A stretch of 6,451 nucleotides of DNA from Flavobacteriales bacterium UBA958 (GTDB lineage Bacteria; Bacteroidota; Bacteroidia; Flavobacteriales_D; Crocinitomicaceae), in NCBI GenBank assembly GCA_002293045.1, contig DBCM01000010.1, positions 402-6,852 on the forward strand. The letters run 5' to 3'. Of the stretch, positions 1-6,451 are shown in pieces; positions within the stretch are counted from its first letter, which is position 1; every line of letters begins with the position of its first letter. The translations under genes were made by a program, and so were the position numbers. The notes beneath the pieces were generated by a model. That model saw only the letters and a list, made by a program, of their open reading frames with translations, had not been told where the DNA came from and did not search any database.

Positions 1-2478
1 GTGCAGCGTAAACACCATTTTGCCATTGTGGATGAAGTCGATTCCGTGTTGATTGATGATGCCCGTACTCCTTTGATCATTTCTGGTCCTACCTCCAGCA
101 ATGGCGAACAAGAATTTCATGCGCTAAAACCTCGAGTGGAGCGTATCGTAAACGCTCAGAAGGAAGTGGTTCAAAAGTTCTTACTGGAGGCCAAGAAAAA
201 CCTTGTCGTTTTAAATGAACTGCAACCCGACAAGAAACTTGAAAAAACGATGCTCGAAGAAGGAGGAATTGCCTTGTTAAGAGCACATCGAGGGCTTCCA
301 AAGAATAAAACATTGATTAAATTTTTGTCTGAACCTGGTGTGAAAGTGCATTTGCAAAAAACCGAAAACACCTACCTACAGGAACAGGGCAAGCACATGA
401 AAAAGATTGATGCAGAATTGTTCTTTGTAATCGATGAAAAAAACAACACCATCGAGTTAACCGCAAAAGGAATTGACTTGATTTCAGGCAGCGATGATAA
501 AGACTTTTTCATTATGCCGGATATTGGTGCAGAAATCGCTAAGCTTCAAAAAGAAGGACTCAATGAAGAGCAATTTCTTGAAAAGAAAGATGCCTTGGTC
601 AGAGATTATTCCATTAAATCGGAACGAATTCACTCGGTCAATCAATTGCTTAAAGCATATACGCTTTTTGAAAAAGAAGTGGAATACGTAATCCTAGACA
701 GTAAAGTTAAAATTGTTGATGAATCAACCGGTCGTATCCTTGAAGGGCGCCGATATTCAGATGGTTTACACCAAGCCATTGAAGCTAAAGAAAATGTGCA
801 GATTGAGGCAGCCACTCAAACGTATGCCACCATTACCCTTCAGAATTACTTCCGCATGTACCATAAATTGGCGGGTATGACCGGTACGGCTGAAACAGAG
901 GCCAAAGAATTCTACGACATATATAAATTAGATGTGGTGGTGATTCCTACCAATCGCGTTGCGGTTCGTAAGGACTTGGACGATATGGTATTCAAGACGG
1001 CACGAGAGAAATTTGCTGCGGTTATTCAAGAGGTCGAACGACTCGTAGCGGAAGGTCGTCCTGTGCTTGTAGGTACCACCACCGTTGAGATTTCTGAGTT
1101 GCTCAGTAAAATGTTACAATTCAATAAAGTGAAGCATCAAGTACTGAACGCCAAATACCACCAAAAAGAGGCGGAAATAGTTGCCGCTGCAGGCCAAGCA
1201 GGTGCGGTTACGATTGCAACGAACATGGCCGGAAGGGGTACAGATATTAAATTAGGCGAAGGCGTGAAAGAAGCGGGTGGTTTGGCCATCATCGGTACAG
1301 AACGCCACGATTCGCGGCGGGTAGACAGGCAGTTGCGCGGACGTTCAGGACGACAAGGTGATCCAGGTTCTTCGCAATTTTTTGTTTCCCTAGAAGATGA
1401 TTTAATGCGAAAGTTTGGTTCCGAGCGTATCGCTAAGATTATGGATCGTATGGGACTGAAGGAAGGGGAAGTGATCAGCCATGGAATGGTCTCTAAATCC
1501 ATTGAACGTGCCCAGAAAAAAGTCGAAGAAAATAATTTTGGTATTCGTAAGCGACTATTAGAATATGACGATGTCATGAACGCTCAGCGTAAACTCATTT
1601 ACAAGCTACGTAAGAATGCGCTTTTTGGTGATCGACTCGACATTGACGTAGACAATATGTTCTTTGATTTGTGTGAACAAACAGTTCAGCAAAACATTCA
1701 CGCAGAATTCACGGATTTTGAAGTAGGCTTAATTCGAATTTTAGGCATTTCCTCACCGGTTACGGAAGAGGAATTTAAGCGCGCAGATGCCAATACCTTG
1801 GTTAACTTAGTATATCAGGCCATGTTAACTCAGTACAAGCGCAAATGTGAAAAGTTCGCATCCAAAGCTTTTCCTCAGGTTAAACATGTCTATGAAACGA
1901 TGTCGGATCGATACAAAAACATCGTTTTTCCTCTAACGGATAGCCGAAGAGAGGTTCAGCTCGTGGTCAATTTACAAGAAGCATATACCACCCAATGCGC
2001 CAATATTTCAAAACAATTTGAGAAACACGTAATCCTTGGTATTATAGATAATGAGTGGAAAGAGCACTTGCGTGAAATGGATGATTTACGATCGGCGGTG
2101 AACAATGCTACCTACGAGCAAAAGGATCCTTTGGTGATTTATAAGCTGGAATCATACGATTTATTCAAGAATATGATAAATCGTGTGAATGGTTCTTCGG
2201 TGGAATTGCTCATGAATTTAGACATCCCATTTGAACAGGAGGCGCAAAGTACAAATAAGGAAATTACTCAAAATCCTTACGCAAAATCGCAAACCAATGT
2301 CAGTACTTCCGGCCAAGCTCCAAAATTTGAAGGCAGTCAGGGGTATCAAGAGGCAATTCAGAATTCAATGACTGAACCTGTGAAACGAGAACCCATTGTT
2401 GTTGATGCGAAAATTAATCGAAACGAACCTTGTCCTTGCGGAAGCGGTAAAAAATACAAGCAATGCCATGGAAAATAG
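1..2478 (+). CDS. secA: Preprotein translocase ATPase SecA (5'-truncated by window edge)
   Basis: SecA is the cytoplasmic ATPase motor that drives unfolded preproteins through the SecYEG channel. The visible part is 825 codons. It enters in the first nucleotide-binding domain at the Walker B motif DEVD (residues 11-14 of the fragment) followed by DDARTPL. Next come an enlarged preprotein-crosslinking region (about 30-220), MTGTAETE (293-300), the second nucleotide-binding domain with NMAGRGTDI (408-416) and QLRGRSGRQGD (444-454, holding the arginine-finger region), the helical scaffold start EYDDV (521-525) and the scaffold/two-helix-finger segment near WKEHL (686-690). A variable linker (about 747-803) leads to a C-terminal zinc-binding SEC-C motif with C811, C813, C822 and H823. 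In E. coli SecA the Walker B motif lies near residue 209, so roughly 200 residues, including Walker A, lie upstream of the window. The GTG at position 1 is therefore an internal valine codon, not the start. The stop is TAG at 2476-2478, and the last codons overlap the next gene. Identification is secure. Confidence 0.98.
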   Translation: MQRKHHFAIVDEVDSVLIDDARTPLIISGPTSSNGEQEFHALKPRVERIVNAQKEVVQKFLLEAKKNLVVLNELQPDKKLEKTMLEEGGIALLRAHRGLPKNKTLIKFLSEPGVKVHLQKTENTYLQEQGKHMKKIDAELFFVIDEKNNTIELTAKGIDLISGSDDKDFFIMPDIGAEIAKLQKEGLNEEQFLEKKDALVRDYSIKSERIHSVNQLLKAYTLFEKEVEYVILDSKVKIVDESTGRILEGRRYSDGLHQAIEAKENVQIEAATQTYATITLQNYFRMYHKLAGMTGTAETEAKEFYDIYKLDVVVIPTNRVAVRKDLDDMVFKTAREKFAAVIQEVERLVAEGRPVLVGTTTVEISELLSKMLQFNKVKHQVLNAKYHQKEAEIVAAAGQAGAVTIATNMAGRGTDIKLGEGVKEAGGLAIIGTERHDSRRVDRQLRGRSGRQGDPGSSQFFVSLEDDLMRKFGSERIAKIMDRMGLKEGEVISHGMVSKSIERAQKKVEENNFGIRKRLLEYDDVMNAQRKLIYKLRKNALFGDRLDIDVDNMFFDLCEQTVQQNIHAEFTDFEVGLIRILGISSPVTEEEFKRADANTLVNLVYQAMLTQYKRKCEKFASKAFPQVKHVYETMSDRYKNIVFPLTDSRREVQLVVNLQEAYTTQCANISKQFEKHVILGIIDNEWKEHLREMDDLRSAVNNATYEQKDPLVIYKLESYDLFKNMINRVNGSSVELLMNLDIPFEQEAQSTNKEITQNPYAKSQTNVSTSGQAPKFEGSQGYQEAIQNSMTEPVKREPIVVDAKINRNEPCPCGSGKKYKQCHGK

Positions 2479-3203
2479 GCCTGATTGGAACGGGCAATGT
2501 AGCGAGTTTTTGGGCGCATAACCTCAAGGGAATTGACAGTGTTGAACTATTCGTTCAAGGCAGTTCACCCGAAAAAACGGGCAGGTTTGTTACCACTCAT
2601 GGTCTAATCGAACTAGACGCTCAAGCGGTTGATGTCTTTTTAATTTGTGTCCAAGATAGAAACATCGCATCAGCGATCACTGCCTTACCAGAACACACAC
2701 CTGCGTTTATTTGCGCTGGATTGTTTAGTATTCACCCCTATCTAACACGACCCATCGGAATAATTTATCCCTTGCAAACCATTCAAGCACAAGCCCTACC
2801 CTCGTTTTCAACAGTTCCATTTTTAGCTGAATTTTCTGAAAGCGTACGAGATATTGGTTCTGGTTTTCTTTATGAAATGGGGCTAAAGTATACAGAAGAA
2901 ACTGAAGAAGCACGTTTTTCGGCGCATCTTGCGGCGGTCTTCATCAACAATTTCGGTTACTTCCTCATGAAACATGGATTAACCTTGGCTCAAGCGCATA
3001 ACATTCCATCATCTTTATTTAAACCCTTGATTAATCAAACAATATCTAATCTACTCATTAATAAAGATTTGCAGACAGGTCCGGCACGAAGAAATGATGT
3101 AGAAACCCTTCGCTCGCACGAATCAATGCTCTCTGATCAATCGTTAGAAATATACAAAGCCCTAAGTGCATTCATACAACATTCGAACACCGATGAATTA
3201 TAA
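2463..3203 (+). CDS. Rossmann-like/DUF2520 domain protein (putative NAD(P)-binding oxidoreductase)
   Basis: This 246-residue protein resembles the ProC/F420-dependent NADP-reductase-like family with a C-terminal DUF2520 domain; no reaction is established for it to my knowledge. The N-terminus is a Rossmann nucleotide-binding fold: the glycine-rich loop GTGNVA is at residues 9-14, the next strand region VDVFLICVQD at 56-65 and the family motif YPLQTI at 102-107. The C-terminal helical half carries NNFGYFL (162-168) and a TGPARRNDVETLRSH stretch (205-219), matching the DUF2520 signature TGPxxRxD. The start ATG at 2463 lies inside the last codons of secA, giving a 16-bp overlap. It is well placed because the glycine loop begins only eight residues later, as is usual for this fold. 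No Shine-Dalgarno sequence is evident, so translation is probably coupled to secA. The stop overlaps the following phosphatase gene. The substrate is unknown. Confidence 0.88.
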   Translation: MPWKIGLIGTGNVASFWAHNLKGIDSVELFVQGSSPEKTGRFVTTHGLIELDAQAVDVFLICVQDRNIASAITALPEHTPAFICAGLFSIHPYLTRPIGIIYPLQTIQAQALPSFSTVPFLAEFSESVRDIGSGFLYEMGLKYTEETEEARFSAHLAAVFINNFGYFLMKHGLTLAQAHNIPSSLFKPLINQTISNLLINKDLQTGPARRNDVETLRSHESMLSDQSLEIYKALSAFIQHSNTDEL

Positions 3204-3708
3204 AATCAAATTAAATATCGTTGATACCTTCATTTTTGATGTGGATGGTGTCCTCACCAACGGAAATGTATTAATTAACGGATTGGATTATCAGCGCAGT
3301 ATTTATGTGAAGGACAGTTACGCCATACAATATGCATCCAAAATAGGCTATCGGATTTTCTTGATAACAGGCGGCGAATCTGAATTCATCAAAAAAACAT
3401 ACATGCGACTTGGCGCTACCGAAGTACGTTTGGAAAGCAGCAACAAGCTACAGGTATTTGAGGAGATAAAAGGTAAGTATACCCTTGAAAACGCACATTG
3501 TTTATATATGGGGGATGACATTCCAGACATTCCGCTGTTAAAGGTTGTAGGGGTGGCTGCAGTACCCCAAGATGCATCCGTTGATGTAAAAGAAGTTGCG
3601 AACTATGTTTCCCCGTATCAAGGCGGCGCGGGATGTGTGCGTGATGTCATTGAACAAACCCTGAGGGCTCAAGGAAAATGGCTTGGTCCAGAAGCGTTTA
3701 CTTGGTAG
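3193..3708 (+). CDS. KdsC-family HAD phosphatase (probable Kdo-8-phosphate phosphatase)
   Basis: This cap-less HAD phosphatase of 171 residues has the length and motif order of KdsC, which removes the phosphate from 3-deoxy-D-manno-octulosonate 8-phosphate during LPS inner-core synthesis. Motif I is FDVDGVLT with nucleophile D16 and acid/base D18. Motif II is ITGG with T59, motif III is K85 in SSNKL, and motif IV is GDD (107-109) with D112. The C-terminal GGAGCVRD (144-151) corresponds to the GGxGAVRE tail of KdsC. Differences from canonical KdsC include ITGG instead of ITGR, KDS instead of RDG near residue 41, and GDDIPDIP instead of GDDLNDLP. The family is therefore firm but the exact substrate is inferred. 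I prefer the ATG at 3193, which overlaps the upstream stop by 11 bp; an in-frame GTG at 3166 would add nine residues lacking any fold element. The tight overlaps suggest one transcript with secA and the DUF2520 gene. Confidence 0.87.
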   Translation: MNYKIKLNIVDTFIFDVDGVLTNGNVLINGLDYQRSIYVKDSYAIQYASKIGYRIFLITGGESEFIKKTYMRLGATEVRLESSNKLQVFEEIKGKYTLENAHCLYMGDDIPDIPLLKVVGVAAVPQDASVDVKEVANYVSPYQGGAGCVRDVIEQTLRAQGKWLGPEAFTW

Positions 3709-3711
3709 TCA

Positions 3712-4566
3712 TTACACATTCAACTCCTTAGCCCAAAAGGCATTTAACAGCATAACCAACCGGCGTGAGGTATTATTCAGATAACGCTTTGTTCGATAGC
3801 CACCAATCCACTTTATCCCTGAAATCGCATTGGTTAGAAATACTTCATCGGCGGACAATAAATTATGTGGGAGAATGGGGCATTCGTAGACCCTTATGCC
3901 ATTTTGAATAGCTAAGTTTATAACCTGCATCCGCATGGTTCCTGCGATACAACCTTCTTGCAGCCCAGGAGTATAAAGCACCCCATTACTGACGATAAAC
4001 AGATTACAACTGGTGGTTTCAATCAGATTCCCATTTTGATTCTGCAGTACGAAATCGTCTAAACCCAGTTCCTCTGCAGCGATTGCAGCAAGGACCTTGG
4101 TTAGGCCATTTTTTGTTTTAAACGGGGAAAGAACATTGGCGTGCAGCTTTATATCCTTGTAAATATCAAGCTCTAGTCCTTTGTAGTTCAATAAAAATTC
4201 GTTTTCATCGATAGGCCAAACTTCTATAAAATAAGTGGCTTCATTGGAAGCAGGCTTGTAAGTGCCTCCCGCAATACGGTCAATACTTATGCGGCATTTC
4301 CCTCCTGCCCGAATCTCACTTTTCTCCAATAACTCACGCACTTTCTCATAAAAAACCTCCTGTGTGAGGTACGAGGGTATTCTTATTTTAAGCAGTTCAG
4401 CTCCTTTGAACAGTCGTTGAATGTGGGCATTCAGATTAATTGGGCGGCCATGCATAATACGGACACTTTCAAATACCCCATCTCCGTATAAAAAGGCGCG
4501 ACTACCCGCTTCGATCGCAGGCTCTGAAGCAAAAAGTATCTTACCGTTGTTGTTTACAAATAACAT
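3712..4566 (-). CDS. Class IV PLP-dependent aminotransferase (PabC/D-amino acid/branched-chain aminotransferase-like)
   Basis: This 284-residue fold-type IV PLP enzyme belongs to the family that includes aminodeoxychorismate lyase (PabC, folate synthesis), D-alanine aminotransferase and branched-chain aminotransferase. The N-terminus has LYGDGVFESVR (27-37) and HIQRLFKGAELL (48-59), both hallmark segments. RISIDRIAGG spans 92-101. The PLP-binding lysine is K150 in SPFKTKNGL, and E183 in LIETTSCNLF is the conserved glutamate near the cofactor. LYTPGLQEGCIAGTMR (197-212) is the cofactor-phosphate loop. The C-terminus, with LLSADEVFLTNAISG (236-250), is also typical. Length is normal for the family and no catalytic residue is missing. 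The motifs do not separate lyase from transaminase activity, and the neighbours are not folate or amino-acid genes, so no symbol is given. The ATG at 4566-4564 overlaps the rhomboid stop by one base (TAATG), implying translational coupling. It converges on the phosphatase gene with 3 bp between stops. Confidence 0.92.
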   Translation of the reverse strand: MLFVNNNGKILFASEPAIEAGSRAFLYGDGVFESVRIMHGRPINLNAHIQRLFKGAELLKIRIPSYLTQEVFYEKVRELLEKSEIRAGGKCRISIDRIAGGTYKPASNEATYFIEVWPIDENEFLLNYKGLELDIYKDIKLHANVLSPFKTKNGLTKVLAAIAAEELGLDDFVLQNQNGNLIETTSCNLFIVSNGVLYTPGLQEGCIAGTMRMQVINLAIQNGIRVYECPILPHNLLSADEVFLTNAISGIKWIGGYRTKRYLNNTSRRLVMLLNAFWAKELNV

Positions 4567-5186
4567 TAGCTCAGAAAAATATGAATGAAATCAAGCGCCT
4601 TATTTGGCGCTAACAATAATACGAAAAGAATTCCAAACAATGCTCCACTGATGTGTCCATCGTTGGCGATTCCTGTATTTCCGCGTTTCATTGCCAGGTA
4701 CTCAAAAAGTAAATACAAGGGTCCGAAAATATAGGCGGGAATGGGAATCGGAATAAACAATAAGCCTAAGGGCAATTCGGGTTCCCACAAAATCATAGCA
4801 AAAACTACCGCCGATACCGCGCCTGATGCCCCCAAGGAACGATATCCTGAATTATAGCGGTGACGCAAATAAGGAATCAGGGTAGCGGCAAGACCACCCA
4901 CCAAATAAAGGGTAACATACATTACAATACCCTTACTCTCTCCAAAAGAGGCTGACCAGGTTTGCTCCAACCTTCCTCCGAGCATAAAAAGCGAGAACAT
5001 GTTAAACAATAAATGTTGATAATCTGCATGAAACCAAGAATGGGTTATCAATCCCCACAGGTGATTTCCGTTTGAAATCTCATACGGATTAAATAGAAAT
5101 CCCTCTCGCCAATATGGGCGCTTAATCCCTTCATAACTCACCAAAGCGGTTAGACCGATAATCAGGAGTGTAGCAGAAATAATCAT
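4566..5186 (-). CDS. Rhomboid family intramembrane serine protease
   Basis: This 206-residue membrane protein has the rhomboid core of six predicted transmembrane helices. Rhomboids cleave transmembrane segments of other proteins within the lipid bilayer. The catalytic serine is S121 in GASGA (119-123) at the start of helix 4, and the catalytic histidine is H178 in DGHISGALFG within helix 6. The conserved helix 2 motif HADYQHLLFNM (53-63) supplies the H53, H58 and N62 positions. Hydrophobic segments lie at about 1-17, 56-71, 86-105, 118-134, 140-163 and 177-195. There is no extra soluble domain, so this is a minimal bacterial rhomboid with both catalytic residues present. The ATG at 5186-5184 is the only plausible start before the divergent region. 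A TAnnTTTG element lies 26 bp upstream. Its stop TAA overlaps the ATG of the aminotransferase gene, so the two form an operon. The natural substrate cannot be deduced. Confidence 0.95.
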   Translation of the reverse strand: MIISATLLIIGLTALVSYEGIKRPYWREGFLFNPYEISNGNHLWGLITHSWFHADYQHLLFNMFSLFMLGGRLEQTWSASFGESKGIVMYVTLYLVGGLAATLIPYLRHRYNSGYRSLGASGAVSAVVFAMILWEPELPLGLLFIPIPIPAYIFGPLYLLFEYLAMKRGNTGIANDGHISGALFGILFVLLLAPNKALDFIHIFLS

Positions 5187-5212
5187 GAGAATGTAAGGCC
5201 TTTTAATTCCCT

Positions 5213-5220
5213 CAAAATTA
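5213..5220 (-). promoter_or_regulatory. Putative Bacteroidota -7 element for the rhomboid-aminotransferase operon
   Basis: Read on the minus strand this is TAATTTTG, a full match to TAnnTTTG, the -7 consensus of the Bacteroidota primary sigma factor. It lies 26 bp upstream of the rhomboid ATG, which would give a leader of about 20 nt. No TTG was found at the usual 17-23 bp upstream spacing; the nearest (minus-strand TTG at 5233-5231) is only 10 bp away. The call therefore rests on one short element and its position in a divergent gap. Confidence 0.5.
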
Positions 5221-5222
5221 GG

Positions 5223-5230
5223 TATATTTG
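5223..5230 (+). promoter_or_regulatory. Putative Bacteroidota -7 element for the L,D-transpeptidase gene
   Basis: The sequence is TATATTTG, a full match to TAnnTTTG. It ends 9 bp before the ATG at 5240, so transcription would start about 4-6 nt before the start codon, making the mRNA nearly leaderless. No TTG-type -33 element is present at 17-23 bp upstream (about 5197-5205). It lies two bases from the opposing minus-strand element. Confidence 0.5.
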
Positions 5231-5239
5231 CAATAGAGC

Positions 5240-6451
5240 ATGCGTTTTAATATCGTTTATTTAATATTCTTTAGTCTTGTGGTTTCCTGCAGCAGGGACC
5301 CTGAACTGAATTTTGATTTTTTAAACGATCCTTCCTTGTCTATTTCAACGAAATTAGAACGTTACCTGGCCAGCGATAGCCTTTTACGCACCACATTCAA
5401 CCAGCAAGAGATTAATCAACTCAAATCATTCTACGAGAACAACAACTTTACTCCTAACATTGCCTTAAGCGATAGTTCGTTTTCAAAAAAAGGCATAACA
5501 CTTTCTAATATTGCTAAAAACCCTTTGGCCTATGGCGTTCCGGAAGAACTTTGCTTACCCATTCGGGATAGCATGCACCCGGTAGAAGTAGAATTAAGAA
5601 GCATGATTAACCTTTCAAGAATTTGTGCCATTGTTAAATACGGTTTCTTTAATTATAATTCCAAAACACTCTTGGCCAAATCCCTAAGTAAAATTGCTGT
5701 TCTGAGTCAATTAAGCGCCATCAACACCCCCAAAAAACAGCATTCATTTGTGTTTAATCTTGGGCCAAAATTAGACACAAACTATGTTAAATTAGCCAAG
5801 GAAATCCATGCATATGCGACCCGATATACCATCGATACTACTAATTATTCTCCGAAAAAAGATTCCTTAATCAAAAATAACCCAACCAAGTTTGCGATTC
5901 AAAGCTTAACACAAAAAGGCTACATTACCGGTCGCTACAGCAAAGCGAATTATGAAGCTGCGTTGCTCACCTTTAAAACACACAACGGGTTGGATAGTAC
6001 GCTTGACCTGAACGACTATACCCTTGAGGCGCTTGCGGAATCCAATAAACATCGATTAACACGTGCAGCGATAAGCCTTGATAAAGTTAGACAACATGCT
6101 GCGTATGGTCCAAGATACGTCCGAATTAATATTCCAGAGTATCAATTGTATTTCTTCGCTAATGACAGTCTTAAAGCAATTCATCGGGTGGTAGTTGGTA
6201 AACGGAATACGCAAACCCCTGAACTCATATCCGAAATCCGAACCATAATTATTTACCCATATTGGAAGGTGCCCGCCAGCATCATTAAAAAAGAGATCAT
6301 GCCAGATGTCTACAAAAATCATGGGTATCTTGCGAGACATCACTACAAACTTTGTCGGTACAACGATACGGCACGAATTGATCCAAGCACCATCAATTGG
6401 AGTAATCGTCCAAGCGGGTTTAACGTGATTCAAATGCCTGGTCCTTGGAAC
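5240..6451 (+). CDS. L,D-transpeptidase, YcbB/LdtD-like lipoprotein (3'-truncated by window edge)
   Basis: The reading frame runs open for 404 codons from the ATG at 5240 to the last base of the window without a stop. L,D-transpeptidases make 3-3 peptidoglycan cross-links or attach proteins to the wall. Residues 1-17 form a lipoprotein signal peptide: a hydrophobic stretch ending in the lipobox VVSC, with C17 as the lipidated cysteine. Residues about 30-215 form a region of no motif I recognise, equivalent in position to the scaffold domain of YcbB. A peptidoglycan-binding-like domain follows (218-268, LTQKGYITGRYS to LDLNDYTLEAL). The YkuD catalytic domain begins at YVRINIPEYQLYF (293-305) and continues with VVVGKRNTQTP (317-327) and YPYWKVPASI (339-348). 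The fragment ends at PGPWN, which matches the YcbB segment before the catalytic SHGC motif. The active-site cysteine and histidine therefore lie beyond the window and cannot be verified. The signal peptide supports the start. Confidence 0.93.
   Translation, partial: MRFNIVYLIFFSLVVSCSRDPELNFDFLNDPSLSISTKLERYLASDSLLRTTFNQQEINQLKSFYENNNFTPNIALSDSSFSKKGITLSNIAKNPLAYGVPEELCLPIRDSMHPVEVELRSMINLSRICAIVKYGFFNYNSKTLLAKSLSKIAVLSQLSAINTPKKQHSFVFNLGPKLDTNYVKLAKEIHAYATRYTIDTTNYSPKKDSLIKNNPTKFAIQSLTQKGYITGRYSKANYEAALLTFKTHNGLDSTLDLNDYTLEALAESNKHRLTRAAISLDKVRQHAAYGPRYVRINIPEYQLYFFANDSLKAIHRVVVGKRNTQTPELISEIRTIIIYPYWKVPASIIKKEIMPDVYKNHGYLARHHYKLCRYNDTARIDPSTINWSNRPSGFNVIQMPGPWN

Noticed and set aside
1..3. 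GTG at the first base as a secA start codon
   Set aside because: It falls in the middle of the first nucleotide-binding domain, just before the Walker B motif; Walker A and about 200 residues must lie upstream.
1137..1577. 146-codon open frame on the minus strand
   Set aside because: It lies opposite the conserved second nucleotide-binding domain of SecA and its Ser/Arg/Pro-rich translation has no recognisable domain.
3166..3192. Upstream in-frame GTG as the phosphatase start
   Set aside because: It would add nine residues without any fold element, while the ATG at 3193 puts motif I at the usual distance from the N-terminus.
3731..3741. Small inverted repeat GCCCAAAAGGC as a terminator
   Set aside because: The stem is only about three base pairs, there is no following T-run on either strand, and it lies inside the aminotransferase coding sequence.
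3709..5239. Possible defence island or novel system built on the rhomboid and aminotransferase genes
   Set aside because: Both proteins are complete, ordinary-length family members, with no nuclease, toxin, transposase or phage gene nearby, and base composition looks like that of the neighbours.
6056..6433. 125-codon open frame on the minus strand
   Set aside because: It lies opposite the clear YkuD domain of the L,D-transpeptidase and resembles no family; it is a shadow frame.

Overview
The window looks like an ordinary chromosomal segment of a Bacteroidota bacterium, probably near the Flavobacteriia, though the order-level guess is weak. Three things point there. The SecA has an enlarged preprotein-crosslinking region and the variant DDARTPL after its Walker B motif. 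A DUF2520 Rossmann protein is followed directly by a KdsC-type HAD phosphatase, a pairing I recall from this phylum. The only real intergenic gap carries matches to the Bacteroidota -7 promoter element TAnnTTTG. The DNA is moderately AT-rich and densely coding, and Shine-Dalgarno sequences are not obvious.

Layout. Positions 1-3708 (+ strand) hold a tightly packed run: the 3' three quarters or so of secA (its 5' end lies outside the window), a DUF2520 protein overlapping it by 16 bp, and a KdsC-family phosphatase overlapping that by 11 bp. Positions 3712-5186 (- strand) hold a rhomboid protease followed by a class IV PLP-dependent aminotransferase, joined by a one-base TAATG stop/start overlap. 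The two runs converge with 3 bp between their stop codons. Positions 5187-5239 are a 53-bp divergent promoter region. From 5240 to the right edge a + strand lipoprotein gene encodes an L,D-transpeptidase of the YcbB/LdtD type. It is cut by the window before its catalytic cysteine and has no stop codon inside the window.

Function. Four of the six genes have envelope themes: Sec export (SecA), probable Kdo/LPS precursor synthesis (KdsC-like), membrane proteolysis (rhomboid) and peptidoglycan cross-linking (L,D-transpeptidase). The DUF2520 protein and the aminotransferase have no assignable substrate. I see no mobile element, CRISPR array, RNA gene, phage gene or defence system, and nothing that amounts to a new biological system. 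The points most worth checking are the back-to-back TAnnTTTG elements at 5213-5230 and the very short leader they imply for the L,D-transpeptidase.
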